A stretch of DNA of 64,000 nucleotides from JABMMZ01 sp044377005. Lineage in GTDB: Bacteria; Bacteroidota; Bacteroidia; NS11-12g; UBA955. Below are positions 35,901 to 44,747 of this stretch, piece after piece. The position numbers and the translations under genes were made by a program. The DNA is taken from NCBI GenBank assembly GCA_044377005.1, contig JBILJV010000001.1, positions 45,377 through 109,376 on the forward strand, read 5' to 3'. Position 1 is the stretch's first letter. Each line of letters opens with the position of its first letter. The notes under the pieces were generated by a model that worked only from the letters and a program-made list of their open reading frames with translations, was not told the origin of the DNA and did not search any database.

Positions 35901-36040
35901 ATAAATACTCCAACAGATATTCACCAATTACAACTTTAAATAATTTAGGTCAATTTGTCCCTGACCCCAATGCACTTGGTTTTCCGAATGGTAACGAATG
36001 GGAGCTAAGAACCTACATTCAAATCAATATCAATAATTAA
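32918..36040 (+). CDS. Clan-A glycosidase fused to an outer-membrane-type beta-barrel
   Basis: From the ATG at 32918 (one at 32897 is also possible) the 1040-residue product begins with a signal peptide (MIKKMLIQFFLLLAPLLVFAQ). Residues ~25-410 form a TIM-barrel glycosidase of the GH2-C/clan GH-A type: LFINGMNWDYFPVGTNY, MGVNAIRQYSG, acid/base Glu169 in LLGNENNYG and nucleophile Glu270 in LLTEFGSDAY, about 100 residues apart as in clan A. The GH2 sugar-binding and Ig-like domains are missing. From ~473 to the end the protein changes to long alternating strands full of Tyr, Trp, Asn and Gly (FNFGITARPAPNMKANVQFN, later YKANYSWDAKDFKLTGFYR), ending WELRTYIQININN, as in outer-membrane barrels. 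The join is a single continuous frame. It would put a hydrolase or transglycosylase on top of its own pore. Exact GH family and pore function are inferred. Confidence 0.8.
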   Translation: MIKKMLIQFFLLLAPLLVFAQSEKVEVIKSENGFKLSVNGKDLFINGMNWDYFPVGTNYNYSLWNQSDDLIKAALDNEMSYLKNMGVNAIRQYSGVPAKWVTYIYNNYGIYTMLNHSFGRYGLNINGKWEANTDYSNPAVREVLLKETKEMVSQYKETPGILLFLLGNENNYGLFWRGAETESIPFADRKSTKDAYFMYKLFNDAVKELKTIDKNHPIAICNGDLLFSDIIAKECADVDILGVNCYRGLTFTDLYERVKKELNIPILLTEFGSDAYNTRSNIEDQEFQAQVLLSNWKEIYSNAAGMGKNNNSLGGFTFQFSDGWWKTGQTINLDEHDVTASWSNGGYGNDYVQGENNMNEEWFGICAKGKTNERGLYELYPRAAYYALQNIHNFNPYLSNSNLINTYFNSISILDAALKARGDKSVLESKDKGKLYLSNLQANFNTYQTGGSLITTPSTSNPLNSNSYPNVQGFDHMQSFNFGITARPAPNMKANVQFNVLGNVATNPIDEIFYENRGRPITIQTPSGPQQINSNNRVQLYKANYSWDAKDFKLTGFYRTGHYHWGYEGDFFGLYPEANYGPNIDIYNGNAPFGFEIEGKKNIKGLKLAFGPELWWGANPAFLLKYNRKIAGLDVTGIFHEDITQRNNLQSSFAVPMPKTRRLTVAIGKKMNHFTFDLGGIWGGQPLNGRTFQMVYENVVYEDKIQSTDNFGGKAKLTYSKGAFRWYGLASYMGLVANGGVDQTKTFTGWVLKDIGSGNMYNALTGLTYNIGKIQIAPNFLFQKPLVGPIGPNYLAPARPRNILDDPFSVRGNRETVGGEMLITYDPTPATWMYEWDNDRMEDAKFAFSSGFVYRHLPTVQDASIGILGNGRTTFVFPGSAPAQDLWELNARVVSKINPEFGIIGNLYFGNGQANGNDTRTINRYGMDIRTIYKKMKLITIVKIDDWGPFDYHRDFNQTFPLQLIGDWSIEVGKPDWFMLPGTKLGFRTTYRTLNKYSNRYSPITTLNNLGQFVPDPNALGFPNGNEWELRTYIQININN

Positions 36041-36073
36041 TGAAATTTCAACTCTTGCTAATATAAAAATAAT

Positions 36074-37480
36074 ATGAAAATGATAAATAAGTTAAGTGTT
36101 CAAATAGGTTTTATCGCCCTATTTTTAATGGTTCAATTAGGGTGTAAACGCGAATTATCAGAGGATGCTGTATTGCCTCAATTTAGCAAAAATCCATATG
36201 TTTTTACCGATAACTTTATAGGATTAGGTTCTGATTTTTATTTCCCTTTTGCAGATGCTAAGCCAGATGTTTTTTCAGTTGACTTAAAAGAGGGTTTCGA
36301 AAGCAATGCTTCAGTTAGAATTGATGTGCCCAATGAGACTGATCCAGGAGGAGCTTATGCTGGGGCAATTTTTAGAATAGATGGTGCTGGTAGAAATTTA
36401 AGTAATTATGATGCAATAACTTTTTATGTTAAAGCCTCTACTGGAACAAAATTAGGTGATGTTGGATTTGGGATTGATTACATTCAAGACAAAAATAAAG
36501 TGTCTATTCAAAATGTAAATGTTGGAACCAATTGGACCAAAGTTATTATTCCTATTCCCGATCCTACTCAATTGGTTAATGAAAGAGGTGTTTTTTGGTT
36601 TGCAGCTGGTACACAAGAGACTAATGGGGCAGGATATGTACTTTGGTTTGATGAAATTAAATTTGAGAAATTAGGGACTGTGGGAAAGCCAACTTCAAGG
36701 ATTTTAAATGGCGAAGTTAGCACGGTAAAGTCCTTTGTTGGAGCCTCAATAACGGTTACAGGTTTGAATCATATTTTTAATCTAACAAATGGTCAAGATG
36801 TTATTGTGAATTCTACTTCTGCATATTATAACTTTTCAAGTTCAAATACTTCTGTGGCATCAGTTAATGACTCAGGAATTGTGAAAATATTAGCTATAGG
36901 TACAGCAGAAATAACGGCTAGAGTCAATGGGATATTAGCGAAAGGTAAGTTGATTATTGAGTCAAAAGGTAATTTACCTGGCGCACCTATCCCAACTAGG
37001 TCAGCAATCGATGTTAAATCTATTTTTAGTGATGCTTATGTCAATGCAACTGAAAGTAATTTTACACCAGGTTTTGGCGGCTCTACTACAGTTTTTGACC
37101 AATTGACAACCAGTAGCGGTAAGATAATACAATATAATAATAATAATTATACAGGAATAATCTTTGGGAATACAGTCGATGCATCTTCTCTTGGTTTTTT
37201 ACATATTGATGCATACGTAGAAAATGCATCATCTGTAATTGGAATTCAAATTAGAGATATTGGGGCAAATAAAACAATTGAGACTGACGTGTTTACAGGG
37301 AATCCAATAGGAGATGATAAGGATAAAAGAATGAATTTGTCTGGATTTGAAGCAGGAGTATGGAAGTCTTTTGATATTCCTTTAAATGCAGGCATTCTGA
37401 ATCAAAAAAATAATTTAGGTGCAATTATTTTAACCGGAGGTCCAAATTTTATGATAGACAATATCTATTTTTATAAATAA
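36074..37480 (+). CDS. Lipoprotein with binding modules and a BIG2-like domain
   Basis: This 468-residue lipoprotein has a signal with lipobox Cys near residue 24 (LFLMVQLGCKRE). A jelly-roll module spans ~40-205 (ending YVLWFDEIKFEKLG). A bacterial Ig-like BIG2 domain follows at ~213-297 (NFSSSNTSVASVNDSGIVKI, GTAEITARVNG). The C-terminal module (~310-468, SIFSDAYVNATESNFTPGFG to FMIDNIYFYK) is homologous to the repeats of the secreted protein at 27794. There is no catalytic motif. It is probably a surface glycan-binding lipoprotein standing in for SusD/SusE-type proteins. It lies 33 bp after the glycosidase-barrel gene and 34 bp before the GH16 lipoprotein, so it is in the operon. Confidence 0.78.
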   Translation: MKMINKLSVQIGFIALFLMVQLGCKRELSEDAVLPQFSKNPYVFTDNFIGLGSDFYFPFADAKPDVFSVDLKEGFESNASVRIDVPNETDPGGAYAGAIFRIDGAGRNLSNYDAITFYVKASTGTKLGDVGFGIDYIQDKNKVSIQNVNVGTNWTKVIIPIPDPTQLVNERGVFWFAAGTQETNGAGYVLWFDEIKFEKLGTVGKPTSRILNGEVSTVKSFVGASITVTGLNHIFNLTNGQDVIVNSTSAYYNFSSSNTSVASVNDSGIVKILAIGTAEITARVNGILAKGKLIIESKGNLPGAPIPTRSAIDVKSIFSDAYVNATESNFTPGFGGSTTVFDQLTTSSGKIIQYNNNNYTGIIFGNTVDASSLGFLHIDAYVENASSVIGIQIRDIGANKTIETDVFTGNPIGDDKDKRMNLSGFEAGVWKSFDIPLNAGILNQKNNLGAIILTGGPNFMIDNIYFYK

Positions 37481-37514
37481 AGGCAATTTGAAGAGAATTT
37501 TAAATAAACAATTA

Positions 37515-38330
37515 ATGAATAAATCGAATAAATTAACACTATTGACAATTTTAGCAATTTCTATGGGAGGATGTAAGGTAGAACCCATTCAGAACTTACC
37601 GGAAAAAAAATATGAATTGGTTTGGAGTGATGAGTTTGTAGGTGATTCTGGCGTTAATCCTAATGCTTTAAATTGGACTTACGATATTGGCACTGGACAA
37701 AATGGTTGGGGAAATAATGAACTTCAATCCTATACCAACAATCCCCAAAATGTATCTTTGGATGGTTCTGGGAATTTGGTTATTTCTGCTTTGAAAAGTA
37801 CTACAGTTAACTACACTTCGGCAAGAATAAAAACAGAAGGTCTTTTTGCTCATCAGTTTGGAAGAGTTGAAGCACGTATAAAAACACCAACAGGTTCAGG
37901 AATTTGGCCTGCATTTTGGATGTTAGGAGCAGATTTTAAGGATGTTGGCTGGCCTAAGTGTGGTGAAATTGATATTATGGAACAAAAAGGCAAATTTTCA
38001 AACATAACTTATGGTTCAATTCACGGACCAGGATATGCTGGTGGTCAAGCTATTACTACGCCATACGGATTAAAAGATAATAGGTTTGATGCTGATTTTA
38101 ATGTTTACGCGGTTGAATGGGGCCAAAATTATATTGATTTTTTTGTCAATAATTATTTTTACAAAAGAGTAACCCCCAACGATGTTAAGGGTGAATGGGT
38201 ATTTAATAAACCTTTTTTTATTATCCTGAATATTGCTGTTGGTGGAAATTTTGTTGGTCCTCCCAATATCAATACCCCTTTCCCAAGTTATATGTATGTT
38301 GATTATGTTAGAGTTTACAAAGAAATATAA
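37515..38330 (+). CDS. GH16 lipoprotein, endo-beta-1,3-glucanase-like
   Basis: The chosen start is the ATG at 37515 (271 residues); the open frame extends to a TTG at 37488. The signal NKLTLLTILAISMGGC has a lipobox Cys near residue 20, so the enzyme is membrane-anchored, unlike the T9SS-secreted GH16 at 25845. Nearly the whole mature protein is a GH16 domain: YELVWSDEFVGD, GRVEARIKTPTGSGIWPAFW and the active site GEIDIMEQ with nucleophile Glu151 and acid/base Glu156. The C-terminus PSYMYVDYVRVYKE is the usual GH16 end. It would shorten the glucan to oligosaccharides at the outer membrane. Confidence 0.93.
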   Translation: MNKSNKLTLLTILAISMGGCKVEPIQNLPEKKYELVWSDEFVGDSGVNPNALNWTYDIGTGQNGWGNNELQSYTNNPQNVSLDGSGNLVISALKSTTVNYTSARIKTEGLFAHQFGRVEARIKTPTGSGIWPAFWMLGADFKDVGWPKCGEIDIMEQKGKFSNITYGSIHGPGYAGGQAITTPYGLKDNRFDADFNVYAVEWGQNYIDFFVNNYFYKRVTPNDVKGEWVFNKPFFIILNIAVGGNFVGPPNINTPFPSYMYVDYVRVYKEI

Positions 38331-38476
38331 CAAATAAAAAATGGAATTTAATTCAATATGTATTTAAATTCTTATTTAAATTTTTATTATATATTAAAAA
38401 TTTACTATCTCATCTAAAATATATCCAATAGTCGGTTATTCATTTACCTTAAAAACGAAGCAATAGTTACCATATT

Positions 38477-41400
38477 ATGTCAGGTCAAAAACAAAATAAA
38501 AAAGCTACTTTGGTAGAGATAAAAAGATTGAAAATAGAAGGAGAAAACTTCTTTTGTATTTCAAATTATGATGAAATGCGTCCCTTTTTTATGAGTGTGG
38601 TTAGCGATTCGCACCATTGGATGTTTATATCTAGCAATGGGGGAATTTCTGCTGGTCGCAAGAATGCCGAATATGCTTTGTTCCCCTATTATACTGCGGA
38701 TAAAATTACGGAATCCTATGATATAACAGGCTCTAAATCTATTTTTCAAATTATTCAAAATGAAAAAATTCATGTTTGGGAACCCTTTTCAGAAAGGAAT
38801 AATAGCTTGTTCAACGTTTCTAGAAATTTGTATAAAAATGCAATTGGGAATAAAATTATTTTCGAAGAAATAAATCACACTTTTGAACTTACATTCAGGT
38901 ACGAATGGAACTCAAGTGATCAATACGGTTTTGTTCGTAAATCTTCTCTAGCAAACAATGGCAATCAAGCCTTAACCGTTGCTATATTAGATGGAATACA
39001 AAATATTATGCCTGATGGTGTCGGTGCTGATTTGCAAAACTCAACGAGTATTTTGGTAGATGCTTATAAACGCAATGAACTTGAGATAGAATCAGGTATG
39101 GGTATCTATGCACTCAGTGCAATAATAGTTGACAAGGCTGAACCAAGTGAAGCTCTAAAAGCAAATATTGCTTGGTCTATAGGTTTTGATAAACCCAAAT
39201 TCTTGCTTTCTTCCCTTCAACTTAATGCCTTCAGAAACGGAGAGGATGTTGTTCAAGAAGAGGATATTAAGGCAGAAAAAGGGGCTTATTTTATTAATCA
39301 AAAAATAACCTTAGCCAGTGGCGAAAAGAAATCTTGGTTAATTGTAGCTGATGTTAACCAAAGTCAAGCAAATGTAGTCGAACTGACCAATGAAATTATT
39401 TCAAATAATGAACTAAAAAAGCAAATTGAAAATGATATAGAATTAGGCTCTAAGCGCTTAAAGGAACTGAATGCTTCCTCTGATGGAATTCAATTGTCAG
39501 ATGATGTTTACAGAGATACTCGACATTTTTCTAATACTCTTTTTAATATAATGAGAGGGGGTATTTTTGATTTTAACTATCAAATTGAAAAAAAAGACCT
39601 CGTCAGTTATCTTGAAAATGCCAATAAAGATGTTTATGAAATTCACAAGGACTTGTTGCATAGCTTGGATGAAGTTTTTAACGTTTTTCAATTGCAAGAA
39701 ATATACAGCACAATTAATGACAATAATTTTAAACGACTTTGTATAGAGTATTTGCCACTTAAGTTTAGCCGAAGACATGGAGACCCAAGTAGACCATGGA
39801 ATAAATTTTCTATCAATACACGTAATGCGGATGATCATTCTAAGGTGTTGGATTATGAGGGGAATTGGAGAGATATTTTTCAGAATTGGGAAGCTTTGTC
39901 CATCTCTTATCCTGCATTTACCAAAGGGATGATTCATAAGTTTTTGAATGCAACAACATTCGAAGGCTATAATCCTTATAGGGTTACAAAGAGTGGATTT
40001 GATTGGGAAACCGTAGAGCCGGATAATCCTTGGTCGTATATCGGTTATTGGGGTGATCATCAAATTGTTTATTTGCTCAAATTGTTGGAAATAAATGAGA
40101 AATACTATCCAGGCCAACTGAGTAGTCAATTCAGTGAAAACCTATTTGTGTATGCCAATGTTCCTTATAAAATTAAAAATTATCAGGCGATTTTAAAAAA
40201 TGCGAAAGACACTATTCAATTTGATAAAAAGTTAGATGAAGAAATTAGAGAAAAACGAGTTTTAATTGGTTCAGATGCTGCATTGCTTTTTGCGCAAAAT
40301 GATAAAATTTACAATGTCAATTTTATTGAAAAAATATTGGCCACAATTTTATCTAAACTTTCAAATTTTATTCCCGAAGGTGGTATTTGGATGAATACCC
40401 AAAGACCTGAATGGAACGATGCTAATAATGCTTTGGTTGGAAATGGAGTTTCTATGGTTACATTATATTACCTCAGAAGGTTCCTTGAATTCTTCGAAAA
40501 ACTAATTGAACCAATAGATGAAGAGCGCGTAGAATTGTCGAATGAGTTAATCATTTTCTTTAAAAAAATTCATGCTACATTCGATGACAACTTAGCTTTG
40601 TTAGATTCAGGGATAAATGACAGTCAACGAAAAGCAATTCTTGATAGCTTAGGACAAGCAGGAAGCGATTACCGTGAACATATTTATAAACATGCTTTTT
40701 GGGGCGAAAAAAGAACTATATCATACCGAAGACTTAAAAGCTTTGTTAAAGTAAGTCTTCAGTTTATTGAACATACCATTAAGGCTAATAAGCGTCATGA
40801 TAATATGTATCATTCATACAATTTAATGACACTGAATAGCAAAAACGAAATTTCAATCAACTATTTAAGTGAAATGCTTGAAGGTCAAGTTGCCGTTTTA
40901 AGCTCCGGATATTTGTCTCCTGAAAGTGCCCTTAAATTATTGGATAGTATGAAAAGTAGTGCCCTTTTTAGAGAAGATCAACAAAGCTATTTACTCTATC
41001 CTAATAAGCATCTTCCTAAGTTTTTAGATAAAAATAGAATTCCTATTGAATTAATCAAACAATCGCATCTTCTTTCACTTATGTTTAATGATGGAAATAA
41101 ATCAATTATAGAGCAAGATTTAAAAGGGGAATTTCGATTCAATGGGAATTTTAAAAATTCAAATGACTTGAGTAATGCTATTGATTTATTAAGCCATTCT
41201 AAATATGCATCATTTCTTAAAAGTGAAAAGAAACAACTCTTAGAAATTTTCGAATCTGTATTTAATCACAAGTCATTTACTGGTCGCTCAGGCACTTTTT
41301 ATGGATATGAAGGTTTAGGTTCTATTTATTGGCACATGGTTTCTAAACTGCAATTAGCAGTCCAAGAAATGTGTATTCAAGCAATAGAGTTACATGAAAG

Positions 41401-41929
41401 TACTGAACTTGTTGCAGGCTTGTTGAAGCATTATTACGAAATAAATGAAGGTGTTGGTGTGCATAAATCACCCACCATTTATGGGGCATTCCCAACCGAT
41501 CCATACTCGCATACGCCAAGTAACAAAGGAGCACAACAGCCTGGAATGACTGGTCAAGTAAAAGAGGATATTCTGAGTCGATTTGGTGAATTAGGTGTTT
41601 TTGTCTCGAAAGGTTGTTTGTTTTTTAACCCTTGCTTGTTGAGAAAAAATGAATTTATATCTCAAAATCGACAGTTTCATTATGTAACTCTTGACATGGA
41701 ACACAAATCATTAATGCCTGAAATTGGTTCCTTGTGTTTTACCTATTGCCAAATTCCTATTGTATATAGATTGTCAAATGATAATTATCTTGAAATTGAA
41801 AAAAGTGACGGCACTGTTTTAAGGAATAATTCATTGTATTTAAATGAAGAATTAAGTCAACAAATATTTAAAAGAACGGGTGCTATATCTATAATTACAG
41901 TTTATATCAATGAATCTATTTTGAAATAA
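38477..41929 (+). CDS. Beta-1,3-glucan/oligoglucan phosphorylase, GH149/GH161-like
   Basis: This 1150-residue protein has no signal peptide, so it is cytoplasmic. It has the layout of GH94-clan phosphorylases: an N-terminal beta-sandwich (~15-330), a linker, and an (alpha/alpha)6 barrel. In the barrel, RPEWNDANNAL carries the expected general acid Asp648 (compare the WND motif of cellobiose phosphorylases). The later motifs QPGMTGQVKEDILSRFGELG and KGCLFFNPCLL resemble phosphate- and substrate-site regions of large beta-1,3-glucan phosphorylases. Length (>1100) and neighbours (GH16, GH17, GH30) favour GH149 or GH161 over GH94. The reaction would be beta-1,3-oligoglucan plus phosphate to glucose-1-phosphate plus a shorter chain. 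It lies 146 bp after the GH16 gene; GH17 follows after 4 bp. Confidence 0.82.
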   Translation: MSGQKQNKKATLVEIKRLKIEGENFFCISNYDEMRPFFMSVVSDSHHWMFISSNGGISAGRKNAEYALFPYYTADKITESYDITGSKSIFQIIQNEKIHVWEPFSERNNSLFNVSRNLYKNAIGNKIIFEEINHTFELTFRYEWNSSDQYGFVRKSSLANNGNQALTVAILDGIQNIMPDGVGADLQNSTSILVDAYKRNELEIESGMGIYALSAIIVDKAEPSEALKANIAWSIGFDKPKFLLSSLQLNAFRNGEDVVQEEDIKAEKGAYFINQKITLASGEKKSWLIVADVNQSQANVVELTNEIISNNELKKQIENDIELGSKRLKELNASSDGIQLSDDVYRDTRHFSNTLFNIMRGGIFDFNYQIEKKDLVSYLENANKDVYEIHKDLLHSLDEVFNVFQLQEIYSTINDNNFKRLCIEYLPLKFSRRHGDPSRPWNKFSINTRNADDHSKVLDYEGNWRDIFQNWEALSISYPAFTKGMIHKFLNATTFEGYNPYRVTKSGFDWETVEPDNPWSYIGYWGDHQIVYLLKLLEINEKYYPGQLSSQFSENLFVYANVPYKIKNYQAILKNAKDTIQFDKKLDEEIREKRVLIGSDAALLFAQNDKIYNVNFIEKILATILSKLSNFIPEGGIWMNTQRPEWNDANNALVGNGVSMVTLYYLRRFLEFFEKLIEPIDEERVELSNELIIFFKKIHATFDDNLALLDSGINDSQRKAILDSLGQAGSDYREHIYKHAFWGEKRTISYRRLKSFVKVSLQFIEHTIKANKRHDNMYHSYNLMTLNSKNEISINYLSEMLEGQVAVLSSGYLSPESALKLLDSMKSSALFREDQQSYLLYPNKHLPKFLDKNRIPIELIKQSHLLSLMFNDGNKSIIEQDLKGEFRFNGNFKNSNDLSNAIDLLSHSKYASFLKSEKKQLLEIFESVFNHKSFTGRSGTFYGYEGLGSIYWHMVSKLQLAVQEMCIQAIELHESTELVAGLLKHYYEINEGVGVHKSPTIYGAFPTDPYSHTPSNKGAQQPGMTGQVKEDILSRFGELGVFVSKGCLFFNPCLLRKNEFISQNRQFHYVTLDMEHKSLMPEIGSLCFTYCQIPIVYRLSNDNYLEIEKSDGTVLRNNSLYLNEELSQQIFKRTGAISIITVYINESILK

Positions 41930-41933
41930 TAGA

Positions 41934-43217
41934 ATGTGTAAGATCCGTCTGTTATATCGTCTTTTGTGCATACTTTCGGTTATTCTAATTGCTTGCAATA
42001 ATCACAATTCTGTAAAAAGGAATAAAGGTGAAAAGCCCTTTAGCAAAAAAGCTTTTCAAATATTAGGGGATACGAATTACCAAGCAATTTGCTATGGAGG
42101 GTATAGGAAAAATACTCGAGATTCACAGCCTACTTTATCTCAAATAACAGAAGATATGCGGATTTTGAATGCAATGGGGATTAAACTGTTACGAACCTAT
42201 AACACTCATTACAATGAAATAGAAACTTTATTGCAGGCAATCACACATTTACGTTCTGAAAATTCGAATTTTGAAATGTATGTAATGCTAGGAGTTTGGA
42301 TAGAATGTGAAAATGCATGGACAGAAAAAGAGCCTAGCCATGACAAGGAAAATGAGAAAGCAAATGCGGCAGAGATAAAAAAAGCGGTTGAATTGGTCAA
42401 TCAATATCCTGAAATAATTAAAATGATAGCCGTTGGAAATGAAGCAATGGTAAAGTGGGCTACTAATTATTATGTTCAACCTAATGTAATTTATAAATGG
42501 GTTAATTATCTTCAGTTGTTGAAGAAAAAAAATCAGTTAGACAGGGATTTATGGATTACCTCTTCAGATAATTTCGCATCATGGGGTGGAGGCGATACTT
42601 CATATCATGTCGATGATTTAAAAAAACTTTATCAGGCCGTTGATTTTGTTTCTATTCATACTTATCCAATGCATGATACCTATTATAATCCTAGTTTCTG
42701 GGGAACATTGCCAATAGAAAATCAATTGTCAAATGAAACTCAAATAGACTCTATTATGAATAGAACATTGGATTATGCAAAAATGCAATATCTTGGAGTT
42801 TATAATTATATGAAATCTATTGGCGTTAATAAGCCAATTCACATAGGAGAAACAGGTTGGTCAACGAATTCTAATGATTTGTATGGGAGTAAAGGAACAA
42901 GCGCTTGTGATGAATATAAATCGGCTAGATATTATCAACTCATTCGCGAATGGACCAATAAAGAAAAAATGACCTGTTTTTATTTTGAAGCCTTTGATGA
43001 AAATTGGAAAGATGCCAATAATATTGGTGGTTCTGAAAATCATTTTGGTTTATTTAAAATCAATGGAAATGCCAAATATGCACTTTGGAATAAAGTGGAT
43101 AAAGGCGTTTTTAAGGGATTAACTAGGGATGGGAACATCATTGAAAAAACATACAAAGGGAATAAAAAAAAATTGATGAAAACTGTAGAATTGCCTTTTA
43201 AATTAAAACAAAAATAA
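41934..43217 (+). CDS. GH17-family lipoprotein, beta-1,3-glucan hydrolase or transglycosylase
   Basis: This 427-residue protein has a lipoprotein signal (LLCILSVILIAC, Cys near residue 21) and a single TIM barrel with GH17 features. They are MGIKLLRTYNTHYNEIETLL near residue 83, acid/base Glu170 in AVGNEAM, SIHTYPMHD near 240 and nucleophile Glu306 in HIGETGWS, then YFEAFDENWK. GH17 members cleave or rearrange beta-1,3-glucan; some bacterial ones are glucanosyltransferases. It starts 4 bp after the phosphorylase stop and is followed directly by GH30, so it is within the operon. Periplasmic or surface-anchored. Confidence 0.9.
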   Translation: MCKIRLLYRLLCILSVILIACNNHNSVKRNKGEKPFSKKAFQILGDTNYQAICYGGYRKNTRDSQPTLSQITEDMRILNAMGIKLLRTYNTHYNEIETLLQAITHLRSENSNFEMYVMLGVWIECENAWTEKEPSHDKENEKANAAEIKKAVELVNQYPEIIKMIAVGNEAMVKWATNYYVQPNVIYKWVNYLQLLKKKNQLDRDLWITSSDNFASWGGGDTSYHVDDLKKLYQAVDFVSIHTYPMHDTYYNPSFWGTLPIENQLSNETQIDSIMNRTLDYAKMQYLGVYNYMKSIGVNKPIHIGETGWSTNSNDLYGSKGTSACDEYKSARYYQLIREWTNKEKMTCFYFEAFDENWKDANNIGGSENHFGLFKINGNAKYALWNKVDKGVFKGLTRDGNIIEKTYKGNKKKLMKTVELPFKLKQK

Positions 43218-44726
43218 ATGAATATTTTGCCAAACATATCATTCTTTAACAAGTTTTTGCTTGTCGTTACTTGTATGGCTTTAGTTCAATGCACAAATGA
43301 TAATATGAAAATTGAAGTTTATGAAACCTCCAAAAGCGGAAATGCCTTAACTCTTGTTTCTGATTTTAAAACAGCTGAAAAGATAGTAAATATGTCAATT
43401 GACCCAGAGGTAACCTATCAAACTATTGTTGGTTTTGGAGGTTCATTTACAGAAGCTTCAGCCTCTTTGCTCAACCAATTAAGTAAAGAGAAAAAAGAAG
43501 AAATACTGCAAGCCTATTTTGGTGATAATGGAGCTAAATATTCTTTAAGTAGAACACACATGGCATCTTGCGATTTTTCAAATACTAATTACACGTATGC
43601 CAAGCTTGAAAATGATTTGGATTTGAAAGGCTTTACAATTGAAAATGATATTGATGATTTAATCCCAATGATATTAGAGGCTAAAAAAATATCGAAAGAA
43701 GGTTTTAAAATGATTGCTTCGCCATGGACTGCACCACCTTGGATGAAAGACAATAATCATTATGTGGGAGGGAAATTATTGCCTCAATATTACGATGTTT
43801 TTGCCTTGTATTTTTCTAAATATTTGGATGCTTATAAAGATAAAGGAATTGATGTTTGGGGACTTACTCCCATTAATGAACCTCATGGGAATGGGAATAA
43901 TTGGGAAAGTACCCATTTTACTCCTAAAGAAATGACAGATTTTGTTGAAAATCATTTGGGTCCTAAACTTGAAAAAGATGGGTGGAACGATATTAAAATT
44001 TTAGGTTATGACCAAAATAGAGCTGGAATAATAGAATGGGTGGATGAGATGTTCAGAAGTGATAAATCTTCCAAATATTTTGCAGGAACAGCTTTTCATT
44101 GGTATGAGAGTACCTATGAGGTTTTTCCGGAAGCATTGTCTTATGCACATCATAAAGCCCCCAATAAATTACTTATCGAAACAGAAGGTTGTGTGGACTC
44201 AGAAGTGCCCAAATGGCGAAATGACCAATGGTATTGGGAAATGGAGGCAACGGATTGGGGTTGGGATTGGGCGAGTGAAAAAGACAAATACTTGCATCCT
44301 AAATATTCACCTGTCAACAGGTATGCCATAGATATTATTGGGTGTTTAAATAATTATGTAAATGGTTGGGTGGATTGGAATATGGTATTAAATAAACAAG
44401 GTGGTCCTAATTGGTTCAAAAATTGGTGCATTGCGCCGGTTATTGTTGATGCCGAAAATGATGAAGTTTATTACACTCCATTGTATTATGTAATGACACA
44501 TTTTAGTAGATTTATGAGGCCCAGCGCTATGAAAATTAAATGTGAAATAGATCAAAAGTATCTTCATGCAACTGCTGTAAAAAATCCAGATGGAACTATT
44601 GCTGTTGCTGTGTTTAATCCAATCAATGAAACAGTTGCTATAAAATTAAAACTAAATAACCAATTCCAAACATGGACCATAAACCCCCATGCCATTCAAA
44701 CAATACTCATCAACAATTATAAATAG
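43218..44726 (+). CDS. GH30-family lipoprotein, probable beta-1,6-glucanase/beta-glucosidase
   Basis: This 502-residue protein has a lipoprotein signal (FLLVVTCMALVQC, Cys near residue 27). The GH30 pattern is clear: GFGGSFTEASASLLNQLS near residue 73, SPWTAPPWMKDN near 170, acid/base Glu221 in TPINEPHG and nucleophile Glu323 in IETEGCVD, with the C-terminal beta-sandwich to the end. GH30 subfamilies 1 and 3 include glucosylceramidases and beta-1,6-glucanases; in laminarin loci a beta-1,6 debranching role is common, so that is the inference here. The ATG directly abuts the GH17 stop. Confidence 0.9.
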   Translation: MNILPNISFFNKFLLVVTCMALVQCTNDNMKIEVYETSKSGNALTLVSDFKTAEKIVNMSIDPEVTYQTIVGFGGSFTEASASLLNQLSKEKKEEILQAYFGDNGAKYSLSRTHMASCDFSNTNYTYAKLENDLDLKGFTIENDIDDLIPMILEAKKISKEGFKMIASPWTAPPWMKDNNHYVGGKLLPQYYDVFALYFSKYLDAYKDKGIDVWGLTPINEPHGNGNNWESTHFTPKEMTDFVENHLGPKLEKDGWNDIKILGYDQNRAGIIEWVDEMFRSDKSSKYFAGTAFHWYESTYEVFPEALSYAHHKAPNKLLIETEGCVDSEVPKWRNDQWYWEMEATDWGWDWASEKDKYLHPKYSPVNRYAIDIIGCLNNYVNGWVDWNMVLNKQGGPNWFKNWCIAPVIVDAENDEVYYTPLYYVMTHFSRFMRPSAMKIKCEIDQKYLHATAVKNPDGTIAVAVFNPINETVAIKLKLNNQFQTWTINPHAIQTILINNYK

Positions 44727-44747
44727 TCTTATATTAAACCATCAATC

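Noticed and set aside
39497..40129. 210-residue minus-strand frame
   Set aside because: Antisense shadow within the phosphorylase gene.
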